DNA of 64,000 nucleotides from Setomelanomma holmii. Lineage: Eukaryota; Ascomycota; Dothideomycetes; Pleosporales; Phaeosphaeriaceae. This document shows, in pieces, positions 10,856 to 22,485 of the stretch. Below the pieces are notes generated by a model. The model worked only from the letters and a program-made list of their open reading frames with translations, did no database searches and was not told where the DNA came from. Where the stretch lies: positions 124,001 through 188,000 of the forward strand of contig ML978197.1 in assembly GCA_010015745.1 (NCBI GenBank), read 5' to 3'. The position numbers and the translations under genes are program-made. Position 1 is the stretch's first letter. Each line of letters starts with the position of its first letter.

Positions 10856-11681
10856 CCAACAAAGTTGGAAGAAGATAGACTCGTGCCGAAAAATATGATC
10901 TTGGGTTGGCTGATCGAATGTCGAGATATTCTTGGTATTGTGTGTATCTTGACGGAGAAGAAGAAGAGGCACCGGAAATCTTGGTAATCTTAGTGTTTAA
11001 TGCAAAGGGGAAACGGCTGGAGAAGAGAGGCGGGCGGCTGGTATAGCGCGTAAAAGAGTCCCAGTTCAGAAGACATTGATGGGACCCGAATGCATTCACT
11101 GTTACCTCCAATGTCAATTGTGTTGCTCGTGTGGAGTTGCAGCGACGCAGAGCGTAAGTGAACCAGCATATGATGTGTAGATGTTCTATTGTGAACTATG
11201 CAAGTCCTCAACTCGCTGCACGAAAATCCGATGCAGTGAACTAGAGGTATTGTTTTGTATGGTAGTGCTCAACTCTAAGCACTCCAAAGGATATCAGAAA
11301 AACAATGCGCCGTGTCCGTATCAAGCCCGTGAGGACTACCAGTCTGAGTATAAAGCCATGACAGATCAAGAACTTTTGTGCCAACATGCACGGATATGAC
11401 AGTGGCGCTGGACCAGATAAAAGCACGAAGCCAAAATCATTACCAGCAGCGCAGAGCAGCGCTGAGCGGGAAGGGTATTACGTTGCAACAAAACAAATTT
11501 GAACCATGAAATCGTGATGGGGGTTTATGTGGGAAGTGAAAATATAACGAACATGCTGGAACAAGGAAAGATGTGCCCGCAGTTACTTGCCAGCAGTGCC
11601 AGACTGCGTAAGGCGATGAGAGGACGAAGGGTCGTCATACTCCCCGTCGTTGAGGTGTCGACTAATGATGGCTGCGAAGGT
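10856..11681. other. Intergenic between BTB gene and C2H2 gene
   Basis: 826 bases: the promoter side of the BTB gene and the 3' side of the zinc-finger gene. No supported coding frame, repeat or RNA gene seen. Confidence 0.4.
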
Positions 11682-12656
11682 TTATGCAGCCGCGATGATG
11701 GCTCGATGTTGCTTGCGCTGATGGCGAAGTAAGTTGTCGCGGCGGGAGAAGCCCTCGGCGTTGTTGCAGCCTGGGTGTGGGCAGAAGAAGGTCATCTGAG
11801 CGGATCGATGCTCAATGTGTGTCTTTTGGTGGCGATGAAGGTCTTTGGGATAGAGGAAACCTTCGTGGCAGATGTTGCATTGATGGGGGCGTGCGGTGCT
11901 ATCGAGGTGGGTCTTGCGATGGCGGCTATCGAGAACATGTCAGCAAGTGTGCTGCGAGAGACGCACAGTTGGCATGAGATAAGCTGGAATTGCCAATCGA
12001 TCGGCGAGAAGCTTGCTATGCATGCATTCGCACGTCGCGGCGAGTATCCATAGAGGCGATTGAGGATACTCAGGGTATAAAAGAGACACTTACTTGAGCT
12101 CACATGCCCGATCGAACCTTCGCTCGCAGCCTTCATGATCACAAGCATAACCACCAGGACGGGGAGCTTGGCGCCTACTTGGGGACGTCCGCACGCCGAT
12201 TATCGAGGTTTTACGTCTCTGCCGATCGCCAGGTGTATATATGTCTTCGATGTGTGCCTGAACAGTTGCTGGCTGCACTGTCGTCCCGTTCCAGTCGAAG
12301 TACTGAACATTGTCGTTCATCAGAGGCGGCTGCGGTGGTTGTTGTTGTGGTGGTAGATCGTGGTTCTCGGCGGTGGTGTTGAATGCGACTAGAGGCCCAA
12401 GGTCCACTGCTTGAGCAGGATCGGGCAATGGGGCGTGAAATAGTTGAGGGTCGTATTGAAGCATGCGGGCGGCAGCATAGGGAGCCTACGGTCCAATTAG
12501 CTTGGAAGAAGTTGCGTATGAAGCAATTCGTCTCACCGAGGCATGGATGCAAGTGTGGAATGGTATCGCGCAGAACTGACACAGAGGACTGAGCATATTG
12601 TCTAGGTCTGGATAGTACAGGTCCATTGCGACGTCTGGCAGAGCGTTGTTGTTCAT
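11682..12656 (-). CDS. C2H2 zinc-finger transcription factor
   Basis: Three exons (12537-12656, 12094-12485, 11682-11925) join in phase into 251 residues. The N-terminus (MNNNALPDVAMDLYYPDLDN) and middle are low complexity and Gln/Pro-rich (PPQQQPPQPP), as in activation regions. The C-terminus holds three fingers: YACDHEGCERRFDRACELN-RHRKTH, split by intron 2 exactly after CEL plus two bases of Asn; HQCNICHEGFLYPKDLHRHQKTH; and FFCPHPGCNNAEGFSRRDNLLRHQRKQH. Each has the two Cys and two His ligands. It should be a nuclear DNA-binding regulator; targets are unknown. An intron with gtaagt donor may lie in the 5' leader near 12734. An in-frame upstream ATG at 12719 would add a hydrophobic leader that makes little sense for this family. 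Confidence 0.78.
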
Positions 12657-14703
12657 GACTGAACTTGCCGCTGCTGGCTCTAGTAAGACTAGTACAGCGA
12701 GAAGCAGTAGCATTTGCATGCTTCTGGCTGCCACTTACGGGCGAACACAAGGAGGTATGACAGTAGCTCGGTTATCCTATAGCCTGAGTTGATCACTGGG
12801 CTGTATGAGACTCGATCGCGACTGGTTTCCGCTCGAATGTGTTCGCTCGTTGGTGACGACAGGTAAGCGGAATTAGCTCTTGAATGCCTGAGGACAGCGG
12901 AATGGCGACGACAGGATGGATGTAAGAGGAATAAGATTTGCGATGCTGTGTGATAAGGAGAGGGTAACAATGCGCATAGAATATGCTAGGAACTAGAATG
13001 GGGCGTGTGAGAAAAATCGGTGGGAGGACGGAAGGTCGCAGCACGAGTTGAGGATGAAGGACGTAGGAGCCTAAGGTGGCCGCGCTGCGCTGCAGGTGGC
13101 CTCCGCACAGCCACACATCGATGGCATCGTCTCTGGCAACTCTGAATCTGCATCTTCGTTAGTCGTGTGGGTTAGCAGCGATGATTGTGCAGTTCTGCGG
13201 TGATGAAGTGTGCAAATGTGCAGTTGTGTGGTTGAAGAGTGTCGCCGAAAGTGCAGCGATCAAGGGATGCGCAATCCGCCATCCTTGCACCAAGCCATTT
13301 CGAGATGTTCGGGACGGGAAGTTGCGGCTCAACTCAACTCGTGATCCTGAGAATGAAAGTCTTTGGTGAATATGTTGTGTTGGAAGAATGCTCTGCATAT
13401 TTCGTCTCATGCCAAATGATATTGAAAGGCGTTGGTTTGTCTTCGTCACCTGCATTATCGCTGTATTGCGAGGGCTCACGTGCTCACGTGGGAATTTCGC
13501 GAACAGGTCTTCTTCTACGCGACTTCAGTTGGCGAGAGGTCCGGAGAGTCTGCCAAAGAGACTAAAGTTCGATGATCATGGATGCTGGATGAAAGGAGAG
13601 CCGGTGAAGAACGGCATCTGCTACGATTTCGACTACCATAGTGGGCCTTCATCGTATCCTCGAGTCGGGAGTATGTACATCGAATTCAGGTGAACAGTCA
13701 ATGTTTGAGAATGATGGAACAAAGCTTGGCAGGTATGAGAGCTCTCGCAGCGCGTGTGGGAAAGTGCTGGAGATATACGTGCTCCGACACACACCTCAGC
13801 CTGCTGGCACAGCTGCTGTGCATGACACCGAGTCATCACAACTCATGAGCGTCAAGGCAGCCAATTCCGCATTTCGTGTTCCATATATATCGTACGGAAT
13901 GAAGCACATCTCAGCGCTTGAGACTGTTCCGTTAAAGTGCGCGGCTATCACGGTCATCATTGGGTCGTAATGTTCAGCCTACCGCAACTGACACGTTCAG
14001 GGCGGCCTCATGGCACAGGGCGGTCAATATAGTGGTCCAACACGAGACAAGGCAACGCGGCACAATCGTGATTAATAGCAGTAGCCTGAAAGATGTGACT
14101 GACGGTGCATATGGCAGGCATGCAGTATGTGGTGGCTGCGCCCCGGGAGGACCTGTGGAGGCCAGGCTGCCACCTCGAGCAGATCAAACGTCCTCCTGGA
14201 TAGACATGTCGTGCAACGTCTCCCACAGCGCCTTGAGACCATTCGAACATAATGAGGTCTTGACGACGACGATCACAAGAGAGCAAGAGAGAGAGCCACG
14301 AGGGCTAAAATGTAACCGTGAGTTGTGCCCTTGCCGCAGGGTGGGAGGGGTAAAACTTGGATGGAGTCCTTCAGTCATTGCTCGCGGCACTTATAGCCTT
14401 CCGTTGTACGATACGATGCCTCCCTCAGATGCAAATGTGAAGGAGTGCCTGGAGCAAAATCTTACTCGACTTCATCTCAAGTGCTGTGAACATTCTACCC
14501 GTGACAGCGTGATGGGAATTGCACGCGACGTACGCGATGTGGCCAATGCGCGATTCTGAAATCGATCGTTCCGCGCCATCGGAATTTGGCAGGGGAAACT
14601 GCGTCATCACTCCAGCAGTTGCGACTCTCGATACTTTCGATTTTACTGCAGACGCAAGCATTTTGCACATTTTCATGGAGCGATAGCAGCGATCAAAGGC
14701 ATC
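12657..14703. other. 2 kb gene-free interval between C2H2 gene (-) and RAD4 (+)
   Basis: This divergent intergenic region has several frames of 60-199 codons on both strands (for example plus 13960-14559). None shows recognisable domains, splicing or codon patterns like its neighbours. Probably promoters, leaders and noncoding sequence; a poorly conserved small gene cannot be ruled out. Confidence 0.4.
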
Positions 14704-17700
14704 ATGCCACCTATACTCTCCCGAAAGCGGTTGCGATCAGACTCCCCCAACATTGAACCGCCACCAAAGCGCACTCGAGCCAGGAAGCCAGCTGCACGTC
14801 GCACCGAGTCTGTCTTCCAGACCTTGGACACAGCGCCAAAAGTGAAGCGCACCTTATCGCAAACTAAAGCTTTCCTGGAAGCAGATGACGACAGCGAGCT
14901 TTCCGAGCCAGAAAGCACCGAGGATGAATTCGAAGATGTTCCTCTGAGCAAGGGCAAAGAGAAGGCGCAGGATGGAGATGACAGTGAAGAGAGTGTAGAC
15001 GAAGATTGGGAAGATGCGCTAGGAGGTCACCACCACACGAAGCACGATCACGACCATGGTCCTGCGCCAGTCATCACAGGTGACATCGCCCTTACTCTCT
15101 CCGCCGCACCAAGAACAGCGTTCGAAACTAGGCCGGACGGGAGGAAAGGGCCGTCCAAGATACTGCGAGAAATACGCAATGCCACTCACTGTATGCACAT
15201 GCAGTGTTTGATGTTCCATAATCTCATACGAAACGCGTGGATACAAGACAAGCAGGTGCAGACAACGTTGGTAGAGGGGCTATCATCGGGCTGCTGGACT
15301 GAGCTGGATCGATATTGGCGAGACGCAGGAATCATAGACGGACCAAGTCACATCATGGGAAAACGGAAGGAGGTCACCAAAACACCGACGAAAGGAGCCA
15401 AGGACAAGAAGGGCAAGTGGAAGGAGAGTGGCCAGAAGGGTGTCAAGGTGTACGAAAGTCCACAGAGCAAACGTGCGTTGGCAGAGGAGAAATCAGGGAA
15501 AGGTCGCAAAGGTGTGACAGAAGAAGCACCCAAGAATGACAGGAAGGCACGAGACTGGGGCGCATCATCCGAGCCTCTTGAGCCAAACACCCCAAATCTT
15601 TCGGCTGGAGACCCCTTGCTGAGACTGTTAAGGTACCTCTCGGCGTATTGGAAGTCGCGGTTCAGGATCACAGCGCCGAGCCTGCGAAAGCGTGGCTATC
15701 TGTCGCAAGCCACTCTAGCAGCCGAGATCAATGCGTGGGAAGAGGCGCCTGCACATCCCGACGTCTTTGGAGAACGTATTGAGAACCTGGAAGCCTTCCG
15801 CGAAGTAGCTCGCCATTGCCAAGGCAGTAGGGACGTTGGAGAGCAGCTCTTCACTGCTTTACTTCGTGGACTGGGCATAGAAGCTCGCATGGTGGTCAGT
15901 CTTCAGCCTGCAGGCTTCGGTTTCAGTCAAGCTGAAGAAGGGAAACCGAAGAACTTGGAGAAGTTGAAGGATGCACCAAAAGTGCCGGTTCGCAGCACGC
16001 CTTCCAAGAGTACTCCCTCGAAGGGCAAGCTACCACAACGTGCAGCGACTCGCAATAAAGTCGTGTCTCTGGACAGTGACCCGTCCGAAGACAGCGATCT
16101 CAGCAGTGTCATTTCAATCTCATCAGACACAGACGAGGAGAAGCCCGTCAAGAAGTCACCAAAGATGCGCGATTACAGTGAAGAGCTTCCTTGCCCAACG
16201 TATTGGACAGAGGCGATTTCGCACTTGACGCATACGCCGATCTCCGTTTCGCCACTCCCACGAGTTACCATTGCGAGTGCAGCTGCACCCGAAAAGCTTC
16301 AAGACTTCTACGCTCGGGGCGCAGCAGCGGATAAAGCGCGTCAGGTTCTTGCGTATCTTATAGCATTCTCGTCCGATGGCACGGCCAAGGATGTCACCAC
16401 GCGCTATTTGCCGAAGCGCCAATGGCCTGGCAGAACGAAAGGCTTCCGCATGCCGATCGAAAAGATACCCATCCACAACAAAAGGGGTAAGGTCAAACGT
16501 TGGGAAGAGTGGAACTGGTTCAAGTCGCTCATGCGACCATACACGCGACCTCACAACAAGCGCCAGCCATGGGATGAAGTCGAGGAAGAGGGCGATCTCG
16601 TGCCTGCCGATCCTGAAAAGAAGAAAACAATGGATGAGGAAGGCGGCAAGGAGTCTCTGCAAGGCTACAAGAACTCTTCTGAGTATGTGCTCGAAAGACA
16701 TCTGCGGCGCGAGGAAGCGCTCAAGCCTAGTGCGAAGTTAGTGCGCTACTTTGTAACCGGGAAAGGCGATAAGGAGAAGTCGGAGCCGGTCTATCGTCGG
16801 AAAGATATTGTCAACTGCAAGACGGTCGAATCTTGGCACAAAGATGGTCGAGAGGTCAAGGAGGGCCAGCAACCACTTAAATTCGTCCCCATGCGTGCTG
16901 TTACCGTTACACGAAAGCGCGAGATCGAAGAGCGCGAACGCGACGATGGCGTCAAACCAAAGCAAGGTCTCTACTCGCGAGCACAGACCGACTGGATCAT
17001 CCCGCCGCCTATCGTCGATGGCAAAATCCCAAGGAATGCATTCAACAACATCGACGTTTACGTTCCTACCATGGTACCGAAGGGCGCAGTGCATATTCCG
17101 CTCAAAGGCACTGCACGCATCTGCCGAAAGCTGAACATCGATCACGCCGAAGCATGTACAGGTTTCGAGTTTGGCAAACAGCGTGCTGTACCTGTCTTGA
17201 CCGGTGTGGTCGTCGCCGAAGAGCATGAGGACATGGTCATTGATGCCTGGGAAATCGAAGAAGTTGAGAAGGCGAGGAAAGAAGCCGAGAAGAGAGAGAA
17301 GTTGGTCCTCAACTTATGGAAGAAATTCATGAGCGGCTTGCGAATCGTCGAGCGCATGAAGGCCGAGTATGGCGAGGACGTCGAACTACCTACCAAGCAG
17401 CCCGAGCCAGCTCCAAAAGCAAAGTCCAAGGAGGCGAAGAACGAATGGGAGGCTTTCCAGAACCAAGAAGATTTCGAAGGTGGCTTCTTGCATGACGACG
17501 GACCGCCAGAACCCAGATCAGCACGACAGTCACCAGTGCACGCAGCAAATGAGGACAACATGGCAGGTGGTTTCTTTGCACCTAGTCAAGACGAGCCAGA
17601 TCATGCAGAGCTCACCATCGATCATGGCGAAAAGAAGACCGAATCGCGCACTCCAGTTGCCGAGATCACATACCAAACACCCATTTCGCTGGCTTCCGCG

Positions 17701-18183
17701 CTACAGCAGCCTGTCGACAAGGCAAGCGACGACTCTAGTGCAGCTGAAGCGAAGGATTTCGGCAAGGCTGAGGACACGGAGGACGACAAACGTCCTGAGC
17801 CATCCTCACGCCGCAAATCCGCCGTGTTCAAGCCACTACGCGGCCGTCCCCAAGATCGCGCAGGCAAGGCTACACCAGCATCAACACGCAAACGCAAGTC
17901 CATCCTCGCGGACTCCTCTGAGGAAGATGGCAATGCATCATCGCTCTCAGAACCTCCCTCGGACCCACCTACGCCACCGCCTTCCACGCGCTCAGCCCCA
18001 AGGCGCAAGGCTGCGCGCAAAAGCGATGCGCAAGTCAAGAGTCATTTCTTTGCAGAGGGAAGTGATGACGAGACTGATTTGACCGACTTGACGGATCGTG
18101 CGTCGCCAAGGAAGAAAGGTGCTGCGAGGGGTGGGAAGGTCGGGCGGGGACGAGGGAGAGGACGGGGGAAGGTGAAGGGTTAA
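14704..18183 (+). CDS. RAD4: RAD4/XPC-family nucleotide-excision-repair damage-recognition protein
   Basis: Intronless, 1159 residues. An acidic, basic-patched N-terminus (to about 150) is followed by the transglutaminase-like region, including ILREIRNATHCMHMQCLMFH, LLRLLRYLSAYWKSRF and ELFTALLRGLGIEARMV-type sequence (about 295-405). It resumes after a Ser-rich insert at YWTEAISHLTHTPISVSPLPR. The three beta-hairpin domains follow from about 650: YKNSSEYVLERHLRREE (BHD1), DIVNCKTVESWHKDGREV (BHD2) and NIDVYVPTMVPKGAVHIPLKGTARICRKLNI then YADACTGFEF-like EACTGFEFGKQRAVPVLTGVVV (BHD3). The last 250 residues are disordered and end in an RG-rich basic tail. The family binds distorted DNA with RAD23 in the nucleus and recruits TFIIH. 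The start ATG gives the usual basic MPPILSRKRLRSDSP start. Gene intact. Confidence 0.95.
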   Translation: MPPILSRKRLRSDSPNIEPPPKRTRARKPAARRTESVFQTLDTAPKVKRTLSQTKAFLEADDDSELSEPESTEDEFEDVPLSKGKEKAQDGDDSEESVDEDWEDALGGHHHTKHDHDHGPAPVITGDIALTLSAAPRTAFETRPDGRKGPSKILREIRNATHCMHMQCLMFHNLIRNAWIQDKQVQTTLVEGLSSGCWTELDRYWRDAGIIDGPSHIMGKRKEVTKTPTKGAKDKKGKWKESGQKGVKVYESPQSKRALAEEKSGKGRKGVTEEAPKNDRKARDWGASSEPLEPNTPNLSAGDPLLRLLRYLSAYWKSRFRITAPSLRKRGYLSQATLAAEINAWEEAPAHPDVFGERIENLEAFREVARHCQGSRDVGEQLFTALLRGLGIEARMVVSLQPAGFGFSQAEEGKPKNLEKLKDAPKVPVRSTPSKSTPSKGKLPQRAATRNKVVSLDSDPSEDSDLSSVISISSDTDEEKPVKKSPKMRDYSEELPCPTYWTEAISHLTHTPISVSPLPRVTIASAAAPEKLQDFYARGAAADKARQVLAYLIAFSSDGTAKDVTTRYLPKRQWPGRTKGFRMPIEKIPIHNKRGKVKRWEEWNWFKSLMRPYTRPHNKRQPWDEVEEEGDLVPADPEKKKTMDEEGGKESLQGYKNSSEYVLERHLRREEALKPSAKLVRYFVTGKGDKEKSEPVYRRKDIVNCKTVESWHKDGREVKEGQQPLKFVPMRAVTVTRKREIEERERDDGVKPKQGLYSRAQTDWIIPPPIVDGKIPRNAFNNIDVYVPTMVPKGAVHIPLKGTARICRKLNIDHAEACTGFEFGKQRAVPVLTGVVVAEEHEDMVIDAWEIEEVEKARKEAEKREKLVLNLWKKFMSGLRIVERMKAEYGEDVELPTKQPEPAPKAKSKEAKNEWEAFQNQEDFEGGFLHDDGPPEPRSARQSPVHAANEDNMAGGFFAPSQDEPDHAELTIDHGEKKTESRTPVAEITYQTPISLASALQQPVDKASDDSSAAEAKDFGKAEDTEDDKRPEPSSRRKSAVFKPLRGRPQDRAGKATPASTRKRKSILADSSEEDGNASSLSEPPSDPPTPPPSTRSAPRRKAARKSDAQVKSHFFAEGSDDETDLTDLTDRASPRKKGAARGGKVGRGRGRGRGKVKG

Positions 18184-18765
18184 TGGAGTAGGTATTGGGG
18201 TAAGTGAGGTATTACGCGCTGAGGTGTTGCTGTTTGCGATCTGTTACATGGTGATCTAGACTCCCATCACGAATGATAAGATTGAATGCCGAATCGCTCT
18301 TGCTTCAAGTCATTGCCTGTAAGACAGTTGTTAGAAATGATGTCTATACAGCCGTGCCAGCCTTCGCCGCAGGACGTTTGGACGCCATCCTGGAATTGGG
18401 AAGAACGGCATAGGGAAGGAGGCCTCGACTTGGAGTGCACACCGAATGCAAACTGAGCGGTCGGTCGTGGCGCCGTCATCCAGAAATGGTGAAGCGAAGC
18501 GAGAGTGGCGAAGCGGGGTCCATTGCTGCCGCCCGTGTCGACGTCGAATCCATTTCACCAAATTACTGTCCACGCCACTGCCCACTTATGGTAAACAATG
18601 GCCCTCATGTCTATCTTCATTGCCTAGAAGATAGTACAGCCCGAGCGTGCTCTCACTTCCACACGAGCGACGCGCGTTTCTCAATCGAGTCGTCTGCAGA
18701 ACCACGCAGCCTTGGGATGGCTGGAACATGCCAGTTGGAAATTTACTCAATCCTTCGATTATATT
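18184..18765. other. RAD4 3' region and probable 5' exon(s) of the kinase gene
   Basis: No complete gene. From about 18618 the frame of the downstream kinase exon is open (SSRLQNHAALGWLEHASWKF...). Coding sequence therefore probably begins here or at an acceptor such as the one before 18698. Confidence 0.4.
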
Positions 18766-20460
18766 ATGGAGTACGCGAAAAACATTCTCGCTGGTGCTTC
18801 CAAAGTCCACCCACTTTATAATTGGATCACCTTGCGAAGTCTACTTGACTCGGAGTCGCAGATCAAGCAACCATGGGATCTTCAGCTTGCCCTAGACGTT
18901 GCATGGCCAAGGCAGGATCTGACACATGCTGCATTAAGTCCTGATCAATTGTCCCAATTGTGCTTCAAGAACCAAGTGTTGCGATTATGTCAAGCGGGTA
19001 AGTGTTTCCTGACCTCCCTATTAGTGTCTCGACACTAACACATCCAAATGGGCGATGAAAATGTCTTCGATCTGCTAGAGCCCCAGTATCGTGGCCAGCT
19101 TGAAAGCTTACTCTTGCTTCGAAAGAATGTATCTGTAACAATGATACGAGAATCGCACGTACCAAAAATAGTGTCGGTATCCAAAACTGAGTTGACTCAG
19201 CAGTCGTCTACACGATTCGACGTCGTCAGCTACACGAGACAAGAACGGTGTCTGATACTACGTTTTACACGGCTCCATCAGAATTCAGCGGCCATTTTCG
19301 AAGAATACCGGTTCGTCAGCTCAAGGAGTGAGTTTGTATCTCCTGGCACACAATTGAACAGTATTCTAAACATGACTGCCAGGACTGACGAATATGCTAA
19401 GCTATTGCAATCACAGAAGTTATGGCCAGTGGACCCCATGACTGAGCAAAATTGGTCTGGCCGTGGACAGCATGCAAAATTCGAGAAAGACGAGCAACAA
19501 CTGATAGCGGATTTGCTGGTAGTGCAGGAAAACCTTGGTAGTACCCGCACAGCAATTGTCCAAAGCGTGAAGTGTCGACGCATCCTTCTCGCACGCAAGA
19601 CAATCATATGCGGTAGACGTTCTATGACGCAAGCAGATGCTGTTATGGAGGTCGCACATCTCACTCGCCTCAGTCACGCACATATCATACGCGTTATTGG
19701 GACTTATGTCAAAGGCAGAGAATTATCAATCCTGCTGTATCCTGTCGCCGAATACAACCTCGACGGATTCTTAGAGGCACTCCAAGATGAGAGTCTTGAC
19801 GCAGGCACATTGGAAGCAATGTTATTGTCCAAGACAAGGTTTTACTCTTGTCTGACCAACGCCGTAAAGTATATTCATCTCAACCTTACGAAACATATGG
19901 ACATAAAGCCACAGAACATACTCATCAGAAGAACCCGCCAGAACGTCACTAAAGTCAGTCTCGAGAGCCCGTACAAATGCTATGTCGTGGATTTTGGGAT
20001 TGCACGCGCATATGAGACGCCAGAAGCGATAGAGACAGACAGCAGAACCGCGTTCACCAAACGTTACGCAGCACCGGAAGTGGTCAAACAAGAGTTTCGA
20101 GGCCTACCCGCCGATATTTTCTCGTTAGGCTGCGTTTTCTTAGAGATTGTCGCTGCCAGTGTAGCCGCGCTCGAAGACATGATCGAAGAGCTACTTGCGA
20201 GCAACGTCGCTGGGGACACTTCGTACTCGGTCAACGTCGCTCGATTATGCGATCTCCTGATAGAAGTGGAACAGGGGCGGAAACAGTGGCGAGGGGATGG
20301 ACGCATCGACAAAGACAACATGTTGAAACACATCATCGAGATGTTACATCCAGATCCAGGCCAGCGACCCACAGCCGATCGCTTACGTGCGAGCTTAGGT
20401 CAGCACCCATGTTGCGAAGCAGGCCCTGAAAAGCTCAAAGCTATGCCCGAAGAACAGTAA
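18766..20460 (+). CDS. Serine/threonine protein kinase, N-terminal exon(s) unresolved
   Basis: Two exons are clear: one ending at 18997 and one from 19079 to 20460, joined by an 81-nt intron (gtaagt donor, CTAAC, ctgctag acceptor) that restores phase as QA-EPQYRGQ. The C-terminal half is a kinase domain. The beta3 Lys is in LLARKTI and the helix-C Glu in AVMEVAHL. The catalytic loop is HMDIKPQNIL, the metal site DFGIAR and the APE motif AAPEVV, followed by PADIFSLGCVFLEI and PGQRPTADRL. All catalytic residues are kept. The roughly 170 residues between the intron and the kinase are unassigned, and the first exon resembles the helical repeats of fungal NACHT/ankyrin proteins only weakly. I start at an in-frame ATG (18766), but the frame is open about 50 codons further upstream without an ATG. 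A start at 19048 giving only the second exon is an alternative. Confidence 0.72.
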
Positions 20461-20900
20461 AGATATCCACTGGCTGAGACCTTTGAGGTACCAGGCGAGG
20501 CACCAGCAGAAATAGGCGTTCCCCCAATTGATCACACATCAGCAACGTAGTCTATACTCACGTCCTCTCCGACCGGTCCTAATAGCCATGCAACATGATC
20601 CATCATCATTGAAAGATCGGCTGCACCGGACTTTGTATTCAGTCAGTACACAATCCATATGTAATTGCACAATCGCAAATATGCTCGGTGCATGCAAACA
20701 TTGCCAAACGCCTCCTTCAAAAAGCCCCTGTGGGAAAAAAAGCTGGATTAGATTATCGCGATAATGCCAAAACTCCGCCTATGATGCTAATATCTCTCCA
20801 AGTCCCTGATGCTCTATACGCGCCGTAAGATGAACAAAACAAACGAGATTTCCACTACGGTGCGTAGAGACTGGAAATCTACTGCCTGTGTAGCCCACTG
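20461..20900. other. Intergenic, nothing recognised
   Basis: 440 bases downstream of the kinase gene and of the MPGS fragment on the other strand (convergent). No supported feature. Confidence 0.4.
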
Positions 20901-21384
20901 CTATTCGACCATTACAATCCACAACCGCTCAAAGTCCGCCTTCTCCTTGGCCTTCCTATCATCTTCCCATTCACTCCTAAACAGCTTCGACGCTCCCACA
21001 CCATCCCAAACACTCTTACAGATTGCTTCCGAGTCCATGTTCGAAAGCGGCGGACACGCCGTCACCCCGGCCAACTGACCATCCACATCAAGTACTCCCG
21101 CTAGGATCTCTCTGTAATACACGCCTAAGCCATCCCGCAGGCCTATTGTAACTATATCACAACTTATAGAAGAGACAGCGGTAGATAACTACATGCTATA
21201 TACCTTCAAGGATTCCAGTCGAGATACGTGATTGACGAAGTCGGGCTGCAGAGTCGCTCATTTGAGCAATTTTCGCGAGCTTCTGGTTGTTGAGGAAGTT
21301 ACCTTGGGTCAAGAGGTGGAGGCGGTCTTGGCCAGGCTGGCGTACCCAAAATTGTCGTTCTGTGGATCTTCGTTCGGAATCGAC
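20901..21384 (-). pseudogene. Detached C-terminal fragment of mannosyl-3-phosphoglycerate synthase (MPGS)
   Basis: The exon 20901-21142 encodes about 80 residues (GLRDGLGVYYREILAGVL, DGQLAGVTACPPLSNMD, then DFERLWIVMVE and stop). These match the end of the MPGS gene at 49.3-50.6 kb at roughly 60% of positions. Similarity starts abruptly at GLRDG; none of the catalytic glycosyltransferase domain lies upstream. The fragment follows a good splice acceptor, and a 61-nt intron (gtatat ... acaatag) would join it in phase to an unrelated upstream frame (21205-21384, ending SRISTGILEG). It is therefore either a truncated duplicate or an exon captured by another gene. That upstream frame begins just after a TAG, and I do not recognise it. 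Confidence 0.6.
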
Positions 21385-21508
21385 CTAGTCCACATATAAC
21401 CGTCTTCGGTCGTCCATCCCCCAGAATAAGTGAAAGACCTTTTCACGCACGTTGCACATTTTTTGCGCAAATTCTGCGAAGGATACGCTCGAGAGTTCCG
21501 GGCGTGTT

Positions 21509-22485
21509 ATGATCATGCCGACTTTCAACCTAGGGCCACTAGGCAGCTTCACAATCCAGCGCGCAAAGGGTACATCAGACGTCGATTCTCCTACGCGCGA
21601 CGATGCGCCGTCCATGCCAGTGACGGACGAGGCGCCTCCACCATACTCCGAGATAGTTTCGAGTTCCTCCGCAAGGATTATTGCACCAAGCTACAAGCCT
21701 ACCGCCCATTCACTAGATCGTCCACTGTCACAGCGTCTCGAAGGCAGACAGTACCCATCAATCTATGATTCCGAGCGAAGCACTTCCGCCACGGCGCAGA
21801 GACATGAGAATACAACTGATCGATTTCGGCGGTACATGACTTCAACGCTCTGAACGCTGCCCTGTACAACGATCCCACAATTAAAAACACGGACTCAATA
21901 CTGTCTTTGGATGAGCGCGCGGAACTACTTGAACTATCTCGCTTAGTCGAAAAGATCCGCGTCCGGGTCATGCAAATGCGCCAACGCGTCAACACATTCA
22001 AACGCACAGAATTGCGGAAGCTCAGGGAAGAGATACTGGCTTCATGTGACGAGCTAGGAGACTATTGTATGTACAAGGTTGCGCTGGATATAATCGGGTG
22101 GTACAGTCAGCCTCTGCCTTTTCCATTGTCCTTTCAAGAGACTCTTCCAGGGTATTGGAGGCGGAAAGGCCATATCAACCCGGTCTACCGCGAGGCCAGG
22201 GTTAGGGCCTTTGAGGGTTTGTTGTGCAAATTCTGGGATGCAATCGAATGTGTGTCGCTTAATGGCGAAGTCAAGGCGGTCCTTCTTCAGGCGTACGATG
22301 CTGTGAAAGAGCGCTTTGGGATTGATGACTGTGGGGAGATGAGCGCCTATTTCGCAAGAGAAGGATACAAGGAGCTATGCAAGGTGCTGGAATATGGCTA
22401 TGAGCAGAAGAGAGATGCGTATGATGCTCTTGGGAGACTGGACAACGAAACCCAGACGTTGCATCGTTCTCATGAAGTTTGGTAG
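21509..22485 (+). pseudogene. Hypothetical protein gene split by an apparent frameshift
   Basis: The first frame (ATG 21509) encodes MIMPTFNLGPLGSFTIQRAK and a Pro/Ser-rich disordered part with a PPPY motif (DEAPPPYSEIV), ending at a TGA at 21851. An overlapping frame continues without an ATG as AVHDFNALNAALYNDP, then SLDERAELLELSRLVEKIR and about 190 residues of helix-rich sequence (GWYSQPLPFPLSFQETLPGYW, YDAVKERFGIDDCGEMSAYF), stopping at 22485. The two parts read as one protein if one base was lost, or two gained, near 21830. No intron bridges them. I do not recognise the family. It could also be two separate genes. It lies opposite the upstream part of the MPGS fragment. Confidence 0.45.

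Noticed and set aside
13960..14559. 199-codon plus-strand open frame upstream of RAD4
   Set aside because: Composition is irregular, with no known motif and no splice or start context. Likely chance in GC-rich promoter DNA.
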